Shown: one piece after another, positions 27,045-34,677 of the stretch
Layout: each line of letters starts with the position of its first letter
Numbering within the stretch: position 1 is the stretch's first letter
Source: Bradyrhizobium sp. SZCCHNS1050
GTDB taxonomy: Bacteria > Pseudomonadota > Alphaproteobacteria > Rhizobiales > Xanthobacteraceae
DNA: 64,000 bases
Assembly: GCF_032484785.1 (NCBI RefSeq)
Contig: NZ_JAUETR010000001.1
Span: forward strand, 5,025,501 to 5,089,500
Direction of reading: 5' to 3'
Notes under the pieces: model-generated
Told to the model about the DNA's origin: nothing
The model's input: only the letters and a program-made list of their open reading frames with translations
Databases searched by the model: none
Translations under genes and position numbers: made by a program

Positions 27045-28031
27045 TCAATCCACCACCGGCGGCCGGGCGAGCTTGAAATGCCGCAGCATCTCGACCAGCG
27101 CGCCGAGCCGCTGCTCGCGATAGGCCGCAACGTCCATGCCGGAATAATCGAGGAAGCCGGCGCCGGTGCGCAGGCCGATGCGGCCCTCGGCCATGTTGCG
27201 CTCGATCACCTCGGGTGCGCGGTAGCGGTCGCTGCCCAGTGCGCCTTCGAGGTAGCGGCTGGCGTAGTAGAGAATGTCACCGCCGCCCCAGTCGATGAAT
27301 TCGAGCAGGCCGAGTACCGCATAGCGGAAGCCGAAGCCGTAGCGGATCGCCTTGTCGATCTCCTCGGCGCTGGCGACGCCTTCGCCGACCATCCGCGCCG
27401 CCTCGTTCATCGCGAGTGCCTGGATGCGCGGCACGATGAAGCCCGGCGTCGCCGCGCAGACCACCGGCACCTTGCCGATGTCTTCCAGTAGCGCCTTCAA
27501 CCGCGCCGTGACCTCGGGATCGGTCGCCTTGCCCGGCGAGATCTCGACCAGCGGAATCAGATAGGCTGGATTGAGCCAGTGCGCATTCAGGAAGCGCTCA
27601 GGCCGCTCCACCGCACCGGAGAGATCGTCGACCAGGATCGTCGATGTCGTCGAGGCGATGATGACGTCGGGCGCGACCGCGCGCGACGCCGCAGCCAGCA
27701 CTTCGCGCTTGAGGTCGACGATTTCCGGCACGCCTTCGAACACCAGCGTGGTCTGTGCGAGGACATCGCCGCTCGAGCCGGCCGGCGCGACGGCGATCTT
27801 GTCCATCAGCTTGTCGGCGTCAGCGGCCTGCAGCATCCCGAGCCGCGCCAAGGTCGCGAATGTCGCGCCGACCTCGCCGAGCGCGTCGCGCTGCAGGCTG
27901 GCGAACTCTTCCGCCGTGCGCGGCTTGATGTCGATCATCGTCACGGGATGGCCGGCATAGGCGAAGGCGACGGCGATGCCGCGGCCCATGCGGCCGGCGC
28001 CGAGGCAGGCGATATGACCGCGCGCGCTCAT
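27045..28031 (-). CDS. 3-hydroxyacyl-CoA dehydrogenase family protein
   Basis: A 328-residue NAD-dependent dehydrogenase. The N-terminal Rossmann fold has IACLGAGRMGRGIAVAFAYAGH, and then LNAHWLNPAYLIPLVEI (the catalytic His in the family's SSTS..H..NP region, here STTSTILVDD..AHWLNP). The C-terminal helical domain has TPGFIVPRIQALAMNEAARM and IRYGFGFRYAVLGLLEFIDW. It oxidises 3-hydroxyacyl-CoA (or a related 3-hydroxy acid) with NAD. It is the last gene of a five-gene minus-strand operon, overlapping the previous gene by 4 nt. In anthraniloyl-CoA degradation it would serve the beta-oxidation-like lower pathway. Confidence 0.9.
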   Translation of the reverse strand: MSARGHIACLGAGRMGRGIAVAFAYAGHPVTMIDIKPRTAEEFASLQRDALGEVGATFATLARLGMLQAADADKLMDKIAVAPAGSSGDVLAQTTLVFEGVPEIVDLKREVLAAASRAVAPDVIIASTTSTILVDDLSGAVERPERFLNAHWLNPAYLIPLVEISPGKATDPEVTARLKALLEDIGKVPVVCAATPGFIVPRIQALAMNEAARMVGEGVASAEEIDKAIRYGFGFRYAVLGLLEFIDWGGGDILYYASRYLEGALGSDRYRAPEVIERNMAEGRIGLRTGAGFLDYSGMDVAAYREQRLGALVEMLRHFKLARPPVVD

Positions 28032-29122
28032 TGAGCAAATCCATCGCGCAGCAACGCCTGCAGTGCGGTCCGGTCGAGACCAGCCAGGCCGAGGCTCGCC
28101 AGCGTGCGTCCCGTTGCCATGAAATCCTCACCGCAGATCGCACCGCCGATGGCCAGGAAGGCGCGGGCGAGCGGCGTCGGCGTGCCGGTCAGCTCGGCGG
28201 CCGAGATCAGGAACGACAGGCCGAGCCTGAGATCCTCGCGCATGTAGCGGTGCTGCGTCAGCACGAGCTGCTCGCGCCAATCGCCGGAATCGGTGAGCCG
28301 ATCGTGCGAGCCGCGGCCATACATCCAGATCTCGCCCTCCTTGGCGTAGTGATGCGCCAGCGGAAAATGCGGCGCGCCGTAGCCGAGCGCCTCGCGCACC
28401 GCGATCCGCTCCGCATCGAGCGCGTCGGTGACGCGGCGGATAGAGGGCTGCGTGCCTTCCTTGTGAATGTCCCAGCGCTCGAAATGCTCGATGGGACCTG
28501 CATTCATCACGATCAGCGGCGGATGGATGATGCAGCCGGCATTCATCAGCGCACCCGACAGCGCATCGCCGCATGGCTCGATCACGCCGGGGAAGGCGCG
28601 GCCGATCACCGCGAGCGCGTTCTCCGCCGTCTTGAGAGGAAACACGCCGACCGGGAGCCGCTTGGCGCGGATGGTGATCGCGACCTCGAACGGGGCGTGC
28701 TTGCGCGTCAGCCAGGGCAGGGTGCCGGTCTCGGCGTAGCTGACGCTGGCTTCATTGCGGGCCTCGCGCGCCGCCGCCGCGAAGATCATGGTGCCGAAGG
28801 TCGCCGGGGGCAGGAACACGACCTGCCCATCGGCGAGATGCGGCGCCAGCAGGCGGGCGATGTCGGCTTGCGCGAAGGCCGGCGCCGGGCAGAGGATCAG
28901 CTCGGCACCGCTGATAGCCTCGCCGATGTCGGTCGTGACCAGCGCGAGCCGCGCCTCATGCCGGCCATTGACGTCCTTGACGACGATCGTTGCGCCCGCC
29001 GCGCGATGCTGCGCGACAGCGTCCGCATCGCGGCGCCACAGCCGGACCTCGTGACCTCCCAGCGCGAAATCGCCTGCCGCCGCAAAGGAGCCGTTGCCGC
29101 CGCCGAGCACTGCGATTTTCAA
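28028..29122 (-). CDS. NAD/NADP octopine/nopaline dehydrogenase family protein (TTG start)
   Basis: A 364-residue protein. The N terminus KIAVLGGGNGSFAAAGDFA is a Rossmann fold, and the C-terminal part (MNAGCIIHPPLIVMNAGPIE, EALGYGAPHFPLAHHY) is the octopine dehydrogenase-like domain with the conserved His. Family members reductively join an amino acid to a keto acid or oxidise the reverse, but many are uncharacterised. The only start that fits the fold is a TTG at 29122, which overlaps the stop of the ligase gene (TTGA). The frame stays open far upstream but gives unlikely residues. Its role in a CoA-thioester aromatic operon is unknown. Confidence 0.82.
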   Translation of the reverse strand: MKIAVLGGGNGSFAAAGDFALGGHEVRLWRRDADAVAQHRAAGATIVVKDVNGRHEARLALVTTDIGEAISGAELILCPAPAFAQADIARLLAPHLADGQVVFLPPATFGTMIFAAAAREARNEASVSYAETGTLPWLTRKHAPFEVAITIRAKRLPVGVFPLKTAENALAVIGRAFPGVIEPCGDALSGALMNAGCIIHPPLIVMNAGPIEHFERWDIHKEGTQPSIRRVTDALDAERIAVREALGYGAPHFPLAHHYAKEGEIWMYGRGSHDRLTDSGDWREQLVLTQHRYMREDLRLGLSFLISAAELTGTPTPLARAFLAIGGAICGEDFMATGRTLASLGLAGLDRTALQALLRDGFAQ

Positions 29123-30657
29123 GAGCGCGTCTCCGTCTCGCTTATTTTGGGGCCATCGATCTGGCGCAGCAGATGGTGCTGCACCTTGCCGAGCGCAGTG
29201 CGCGGCAGGTCGTCGACGAACACGATGTCGCGCGGCACCTTGAAGCGCGCGAGCTGCGACTGCAGATGCGCGCGCAGGGTCTCGGCGTCCAGCGCGCAGC
29301 CCTGGCGCCTGACGACGAACGCCACCGGCACCTCGTCCCAGCGCGGATCGGGCCGGCCGATCACGCCGCAATCGACGACGTCGGGATGCTCGCTGAGCAC
29401 GCGCTCGATCTCGGCCGGGTAGACGTTCTCTCCGCCGGAGATGATCATGTTGTTCTTGCGCTCGAGCACGAAGAAGTACCCCTCCGCATCGCGCTGGGCG
29501 ATGTCGCCGGTGCGGTACCAGCCGTCATGGATCGCCTGTTGCGTGGCTTTGGCGTTGCCCCAATATTCGAAGAACAGATTGGGCCCGCGCACGGCGATCT
29601 CGCCCGCTTTGCCCGCCGGAAGCTCGTCGCCGTCTTTGTCGATGATCTTGGCCTCGCAGCACAGCCCGGGCAGGCCGGTCGAGCCTGCGCGCGAGAGGTC
29701 GCCGCCGAGCCGTGTGTAGACCGCGATCGGACAGGTCTCGGTCGAGCCATAGACCTGCAGCACCGGCACGCCGCGCGCCGTGATACGCTCGATCAGCGCT
29801 GGCGGCACGATGCTCGATCCGGTCGCAACAGCTCTCAGCGAGGACAGGTCCGTCGCGTTCCAATCCGGATGCTCGGTGACGGCCTGGATGGTTGCCGGCA
29901 CCAGCACGGTCAATGTCGGCCGGTCGTTGACGATCGCTGCCAGCGTCGAATCCGGCGTGAAGCGGGCGTGCAGCGTGACGGTGGCGCCGTGATGCAGGGC
30001 CGGCGTGGTCTGGATGTTGAGGCCGCCGACATGGAACAGCGGCAGCACCGTCAGTACGTGATCATCGGAGGTCAGGCCATGCATGTGCTGGCTCATCACC
30101 CCGTTCCACAGCAGCGCCTCCTGCCGCAGCACCGCGCCCTTCGGCCGGCCCGTGGTGCCCGAGGTGTATACGATCAGCAGCGGGCAGGAGAGATCGATGT
30201 GCGGGTTGCGGTCGTCGCCATGACCGCGCGCCAGCAGTTCATCGAGCGTCAGTCCGTCGGCCGGGGCAAAGTCGATGCCGACCGGCGCTGTCTCCGGGTG
30301 GCTCTCGGCCAGCGCCGGCAGCACCGGCGCGAACGCCTGCTCCAGCACCAGCACCTTGGCGGCAGCATCCGAGAGAATGAAGACCTGCTCGGGCACTGCA
30401 AGCCGCCAGTTCAACGGCACCAGGATCGCGCCGAGCCGCGCACAGGCATAGAGCAGGACCAGATAGTCCGGCCGGTTGAGGCTCAGAATCGCGACGCGGT
30501 CGCCACGTCCGACGCTGAACTCCGACTTGAGCGCGCGGGCCATCAGCGCGATGCGCTCGCTGAAATCGGCATAACTCTGCGTTACGCCTTCGAAATGGAT
30601 CGCCGGCTTGTCCGGCGTGAACGCCACATTGCGCTCGATCAGGCTGCAGAGGTCCAC
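29119..30657 (-). CDS. AMP-dependent acyl-CoA synthetase/ligase
   Basis: A 512-residue adenylate-forming ligase. Visible motifs: YTSGTTGRPKGAVL (P-loop), VLQVYGSTET, WYRTGDIAQRDAEGYFFVLERK, and the C-terminal lysine in LPRTALGKVQ. It activates a carboxylate as acyl-AMP and then forms the CoA thioester. The start is a GTG 2 nt after the TGA of the acyl-CoA dehydrogenase gene. The substrate is unknown; it is distinct from the 2-aminobenzoate-CoA ligase at 41074. It could activate an intermediate of the ring-opened product or a side substrate. Confidence 0.9.
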   Translation of the reverse strand: MDLCSLIERNVAFTPDKPAIHFEGVTQSYADFSERIALMARALKSEFSVGRGDRVAILSLNRPDYLVLLYACARLGAILVPLNWRLAVPEQVFILSDAAAKVLVLEQAFAPVLPALAESHPETAPVGIDFAPADGLTLDELLARGHGDDRNPHIDLSCPLLIVYTSGTTGRPKGAVLRQEALLWNGVMSQHMHGLTSDDHVLTVLPLFHVGGLNIQTTPALHHGATVTLHARFTPDSTLAAIVNDRPTLTVLVPATIQAVTEHPDWNATDLSSLRAVATGSSIVPPALIERITARGVPVLQVYGSTETCPIAVYTRLGGDLSRAGSTGLPGLCCEAKIIDKDGDELPAGKAGEIAVRGPNLFFEYWGNAKATQQAIHDGWYRTGDIAQRDAEGYFFVLERKNNMIISGGENVYPAEIERVLSEHPDVVDCGVIGRPDPRWDEVPVAFVVRRQGCALDAETLRAHLQSQLARFKVPRDIVFVDDLPRTALGKVQHHLLRQIDGPKISETETRS

Positions 30658-30659
30658 GC

Positions 30660-31949
30660 TCAGTCGTCCGTCTCGCCGGGCTCGTACAGTGCCTCGCGGC
30701 CGATGCGGTCGAGGCACAATTCCGCGGTCCAGGGCAACATCAGGGAGCCGCAACGGCTATCGCGATAGATGCGCTCCAGCGGCAGCGTCTTCAGCATCGA
30801 TTGTCCGCCGCAGGTGCGAATGGCGAGCGCCGCCAGATCATTGGCCCCCTCCATCACCGAGTACTGCGCCGCATAGGCGCGCAGCACCTGCTCCTTCGTC
30901 GGATTGGCGCGTGCCTCGGTGACGGCCTGGAACCAGATGCCTTTGACTTGTTCCAGCTTGATCTGCATCTGCGCGACCGCGATCTGCTTGGTCGGGTACA
31001 TCCGCCGCTTGACCGGCGGCATGCCCGGCACCTCGCCGCGCAGATATTTGACGGTGAAGTCATACGCGGCCTGCGCCAGCCCCATATAGGTCGGCGACAG
31101 CGTCATGAACATGTGCGGCCAGCGCATCGCTGCCTGGAAGTAGACGCCGCGCGGCATCAAGGCGGCGTCCTCCGCAACGAAGACATCCTTGAACAGCAGT
31201 GTGCGTGACACCGTGCCGCGCATGCCCAGCGGATCCCAGTCACCGACGACAGAGACGCCCTCCGTTTTCGCCGGCACAGCGAGATAGAGCGTGTTGCGGC
31301 GGGACGCCTTCTCACCCTCGCTGACTTCGGTGCATAGCACTCCATAATAATCTGCGTGTCCGGCAAGCGAGGCGAAGATCTTCTTGCCGTTGATCAGCCA
31401 GCCGCCCTTGACCGGCTTGGCCTCGGTGCCGAACGCGACGCCGCCCGCTGCCGCCGCGCCGCCCTCCGAGAACGGCTGCGAATAGATCGCGCCGTCGTCG
31501 ACGATGCGCTTGTAGTGGATCGCGCGCCGCCGCTCGTGCTCGGCGCGGACGTCCTCGTCCATGTCGAGATCGTCGGCGAGCGGTCCGGACCACAGGGTCG
31601 AGCAGACGTGCATGTTCCAGGTCAGCGCGGTGGCGCCGCAATAGCGGCCGATCTCGGCGGCGGTGAGTGCATAGGTCTGGTAGCCCGCACCGAGGCCGCC
31701 GAGAGCCTTGGGAACGGAGATGCCGAGCAGGCCCGCGCGATGCAGGTCCTTGTAGTTCTCAGTCGGAAAGCTCGCCTCGCGATCCCAGGTCGCGGCGCGG
31801 CCCGCCAGCACGCTCTGCCCGAGTTCCCGGGCCCGTGCGATGATGTCGGCCTGCTCGGCCGTGAGCCGATATGCCGCCGGATCGAACATCGGAGCATCGA
31901 GGGCTTCGCCGGAGGCTGTCGCCGTCTTCTGGACCGGGATCGTCATCAT
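30660..31949 (-). CDS. Acyl-CoA dehydrogenase family protein
   Basis: A 429-residue flavoprotein. The N-terminal helical domain contains ENYKDLHRAGLLGISVPKALGGLGAGYQTYALTA, the FAD/substrate part has YSQPFSEGGAAAAGGVAFG and KPVKGGWLINGKKIFASLAG, and the C-terminal part has YSVMEGANDLAALAIRTCGGQ and a Cys-Gly near the end. It resembles acyl-CoA dehydrogenases that act on cyclic or branched acyl-CoA; the catalytic base cannot be assigned with certainty. The double ATG at the start overlaps the hydrolase stop (TGATGA). Second gene of the minus-strand operon. Confidence 0.88.
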   Translation of the reverse strand: MMTIPVQKTATASGEALDAPMFDPAAYRLTAEQADIIARARELGQSVLAGRAATWDREASFPTENYKDLHRAGLLGISVPKALGGLGAGYQTYALTAAEIGRYCGATALTWNMHVCSTLWSGPLADDLDMDEDVRAEHERRRAIHYKRIVDDGAIYSQPFSEGGAAAAGGVAFGTEAKPVKGGWLINGKKIFASLAGHADYYGVLCTEVSEGEKASRRNTLYLAVPAKTEGVSVVGDWDPLGMRGTVSRTLLFKDVFVAEDAALMPRGVYFQAAMRWPHMFMTLSPTYMGLAQAAYDFTVKYLRGEVPGMPPVKRRMYPTKQIAVAQMQIKLEQVKGIWFQAVTEARANPTKEQVLRAYAAQYSVMEGANDLAALAIRTCGGQSMLKTLPLERIYRDSRCGSLMLPWTAELCLDRIGREALYEPGETDD

Positions 31950-32773
31950 CTCTCCGCTGTCGCTGGTGTTGCACGTGCCGTCAGGAACGTATCGAGTGCG
32001 GCGTTGAAATCGCCGGGCCGTTCGAGATTGACGAGATGACCGGCGCCCTGAAGTTCGACGTAGTCGGACGAAGGAATGAAGCTCGCCATCTTCTCCATCA
32101 TCGGCGCCGGCGCGTTGCGATCCTTCGAGCCCGAGAGCACCAGCGCCGGCACCTTGATGTCCTTCAAGGCTTGTCGCCGGTCGAAACCGAGCAGGGCCAG
32201 CATGCTGGCGCGATAGCTTGCCTCGGGTACGCCGGCCATGCAGGAGGTTGCAATTTCAAGGCCGCGCGGATCGGGATCGTCGCCGACCAACTCCTTGACC
32301 AGGTCCGGCGCCAGCGACGCCATCGTCGCGCCCCGATCGAGCGGGCCGAGGCGCGCCTCGATGAACGATTTCTGCCAGTCGCCGTCGGCCTTGCCGAAGG
32401 CCGGGCTGGTCTGAGCCAACACCACGGCTGCCGCGGCCTGCGGATGCGTCGTCAGCCATTCCTGTACGATCATTCCGCCGATGGAATGACCAACGAGGAT
32501 CGGCTGCTTGGCGCCGATCTGGATCAGGAAATCTTGAAGCGCAGCGGCGAGCGTGGTGATGCTGACCATGTCGAGCCGTGCGGATCGGCCATAGCCCGGC
32601 ATGTCCCAGGCCACCGCATGGCAGCGCTCGCCGAAATAATCGAGCTGACCACGCCATGCGCGCGCGGCACCACCGATGCCGTGCAGGAACACAACGCTCT
32701 GTTGCTCGGGCGTCCCCGATGCCTCGTAGCCGAAGCGGCCGTCCTTCGTGGTAAAGATTTGCGACGCAGGCAC
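31946..32773 (-). CDS. Alpha/beta hydrolase
   Basis: A 275-residue hydrolase with the oxyanion HG in VVFLHGIGGAARAW, nucleophile Ser in LVGHSIGGMI, an Asp in SGSKDRNAP and His in ELQGAGHLVNLERP, giving a complete Ser-Asp-His triad. It resembles 3-oxoadipate enol-lactonase and other aromatic-pathway hydrolases. It is the first gene of the minus-strand operon, divergent from the SDR gene, and has an operator-like site in the shared promoter region. A thioesterase or ring-cleavage hydrolase role is possible. Confidence 0.88.
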   Translation of the reverse strand: MPASQIFTTKDGRFGYEASGTPEQQSVVFLHGIGGAARAWRGQLDYFGERCHAVAWDMPGYGRSARLDMVSITTLAAALQDFLIQIGAKQPILVGHSIGGMIVQEWLTTHPQAAAAVVLAQTSPAFGKADGDWQKSFIEARLGPLDRGATMASLAPDLVKELVGDDPDPRGLEIATSCMAGVPEASYRASMLALLGFDRRQALKDIKVPALVLSGSKDRNAPAPMMEKMASFIPSSDYVELQGAGHLVNLERPGDFNAALDTFLTARATPATAER

Positions 32774-32881
32774 GCAGACCTCCGAGATATGCCCGAGGCC
32801 GCTACGTTGCTCGCTCCGGGCCCTTGAACGCTAGTCGCGGTAACCGAGGTGTCAAGCCGCTTCCGGCGTGTTGTTGCAAAA

Positions 32882-32897
32882 ATTTGAAGTTTAAAAT
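32882..32897. promoter_or_regulatory. Candidate MarR operator in the hydrolase/SDR divergent promoter
   Basis: ATTTGAAGTTTAAAAT matches 13 of 16 bases of the perfect palindrome ATTTTAGGTCTAAAAT upstream of the aminobenzoyl-CoA monooxygenase. It lies in an AT-rich pocket 47 bases before the SDR ATG and about 110 bases before the hydrolase ATG, so one site could control both directions. The regulator is inferred to be the MarR protein at 40414-40908. Confidence 0.6.
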
Positions 32898-32943
32898 AAC
32901 TTCCCCGTCGAGACCTGCCAACGAAATCAGAGGAGGCGCACGC

Positions 32944-33705
32944 ATGTCCGGACTTCCGCAAGCCGCGCATGCGATGGTGACGGGGGGCGGGCGCGGCATC
33001 GGCCGCGAAATCGCGCGCGCCTTGAAGCTTGCGGGCGCAACCGTGACGATCGTCGGTCGCAACGGCGCAACGCTCGATGAGGCGGTCGCGGCCGGATGCG
33101 CGGATCACGCCGCAATCGCCGATGTTGCCGATCCGGCGGCGCTCAATGCCGCAGCCGCAAGCGCCGCCGCGCGTCGGCCGATCGACATCCTGATTGCCAA
33201 TGCGGGAAGCGCAGAATCGGCGCCGTTCCTGAAATCCGACACCGCGCTGTTCCACCGCATGATGGACATCAACTTCATGGGCGTCGTCCACGCCGTGCAG
33301 GCGGTGCTGCCGGCGATGAAGGGCAGGCCCTATGGCAGGATTGTCGCCGTGGCGTCGACCGCGGGTCTCAAGGGCTATCCCTATGTCAGCGCGTACACCG
33401 CGGCCAAGCATGCGGTCGTCGGCCTCACGCGATCGCTGGCGCTGGAGCTGGCCGCGACGCGCGTCACGGTCAATGCCGTGTGTCCCGGCTTTACCGATAC
33501 CGATCTTGTCGCGGAAAGCGTCGACAACATCATGAAAAAGACCGGCCGCAGCCGGGAGCAAGCGATCGCCGAACTTGCCAAGCACAATCCGCAGGGGCGT
33601 CTCATCACGCCGCAGGAGGTTGCCGACACCGTGCTGTGGCTGTGCGGCAGCGGTGCCGGTGCGATCACAGGGCAGGCGATCGCGGTTGCCGGCGGCGAAG
33701 TGTGA
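32944..33705 (+). CDS. Short-chain dehydrogenase/reductase (SDR)
   Basis: A 253-residue classical SDR: cofactor motif TGGGRGIGREIA, LIANAG, catalytic Ser in AVASTAG, the YTAAK catalytic pair (SAYTAAKHAVVGL) and NAVCPGFTDTDL. Classical SDRs oxidise or reduce hydroxyl/keto groups with NAD(P). Start ATG 32944 has AGGAGG 8 nt upstream; the open frame extends upstream to 32824 through the operator. It heads the plus-strand operon with the enoyl-CoA hydratase, 48 nt later. In this pathway it likely acts on a hydroxyacyl-CoA intermediate. Confidence 0.92.
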   Translation: MSGLPQAAHAMVTGGGRGIGREIARALKLAGATVTIVGRNGATLDEAVAAGCADHAAIADVADPAALNAAAASAAARRPIDILIANAGSAESAPFLKSDTALFHRMMDINFMGVVHAVQAVLPAMKGRPYGRIVAVASTAGLKGYPYVSAYTAAKHAVVGLTRSLALELAATRVTVNAVCPGFTDTDLVAESVDNIMKKTGRSREQAIAELAKHNPQGRLITPQEVADTVLWLCGSGAGAITGQAIAVAGGEV

Positions 33706-33753
33706 GCCGCAGCGCCCTGGCCTAACGAAGACAGTTGAACAGAGGGAGCTTAC

Positions 33754-34590
33754 ATGTCGAGACCGGCCAATCCCGTCACCGTGCCGCTGGCGGACTACAA
33801 GCCCAGCCATTTCCTGCTTGCGGTCAAGGATCGCGTCGCGACCGTGACGTTGAACCGGCCCGAGCGCAAGAACCCGCTGACCTTCGAGAGTTATCGCGAG
33901 CTGACCGACTTCTTCCGGGCCTGCGCGTTCGACGATGACGTCAAGGCGATCGTCGTGGCCGGTGCAGGCGGCAATTTCTCGTCCGGCGGCGACGTTTTCG
34001 AGATCATCGGTCCGCTGGTGAAGATGGACACTAAGGGCCTGACCGCGTTCACCCGCATGACCGGCGATCTGGTCAAGGCGATGCGCGCCTGTCCTCAGCC
34101 GGTCGTGGCTGCCGTGGAGGGCATCTGCGCCGGCGCGGGCGCGATCGTCGCGATGGCCTCGGATATCCGGCTCGCCACGACCGGTGCCAAGGTCGCCTTC
34201 CTGTTCAACAAGGTCGGCCTTGCCGGCTGCGACATGGGCGCCTGTGCGATCCTGCCGCGCATCATCGGCCAGTCGCGCGCCTCCGAGCTGCTCTACACCG
34301 GCCGCTTCATGAGCGCGGACGAAGGCGAGCGCTGGGGCTTCTTCAGCCGTATCGTTGCGCCGGCCGAAGTGCTGACCCAGGCGGTGACGCTGGCGACCGA
34401 GATCGCGAACGGTCCAACCTTCGCCAACACCATGACCAAGCGCATGCTGGCCATGGAATGGGCGATGTCGGTGGAGGAGGCGATCGAGGCGGAGGCAGTT
34501 GCCCAGGCCTTGTGCATGACAACAGAGGATTTCAATCGCGCTTTCGAAGCCTTCGCCGCCAAGTCCAAACCGGTCTTCCAGGGGAATTGA
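33754..34590 (+). CDS. Enoyl-CoA hydratase/isomerase family protein
   Basis: A 278-residue crotonase-fold protein. [32 protein letters not shown] (oxyanion hole), [27 protein letters not shown] (second oxyanion Gly) and [20 protein letters not shown] are visible. The usual hydratase Glu positions are not clearly conserved (GLAGCDMG), so hydrolase or ring-cleavage activity rather than hydration is possible. Ribosome site AGGGAGC before the ATG. It lies between the SDR and the aminobenzoyl-CoA monooxygenase, so a role in ring opening of the CoA-bound product is a reasonable guess. Confidence 0.88.
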   Translation: MSRPANPVTVPLADYKPSHFLLAVKDRVATVTLNRPERKNPLTFESYRELTDFFRACAFDDDVKAIVVAGAGGNFSSGGDVFEIIGPLVKMDTKGLTAFTRMTGDLVKAMRACPQPVVAAVEGICAGAGAIVAMASDIRLATTGAKVAFLFNKVGLAGCDMGACAILPRIIGQSRASELLYTGRFMSADEGERWGFFSRIVAPAEVLTQAVTLATEIANGPTFANTMTKRMLAMEWAMSVEEAIEAEAVAQALCMTTEDFNRAFEAFAAKSKPVFQGN

Positions 34591-34625
34591 GCTGCTGCGG
34601 GAACCGAAGGGACTTGCCAGGAGAT

Positions 34626-34641
34626 ATTTTAGGTCTAAAAT
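34626..34641. promoter_or_regulatory. Perfect palindromic operator upstream of the aminobenzoyl-CoA monooxygenase gene
   Basis: ATTTTAGGTCTAAAAT is a perfect 7+2+7 inverted repeat, 36 bases before the ATG of the monooxygenase/reductase gene, in an otherwise GC-rich sequence. Two similar sites are at 32882-32897 and 41007-41022. The size and AT-rich symmetry fit a MarR dimer site. Confidence 0.68.
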
Positions 34642-34677
34642 AATTTTCATTGGCTCGGCTCTCCAGTGGAGGCGCTC

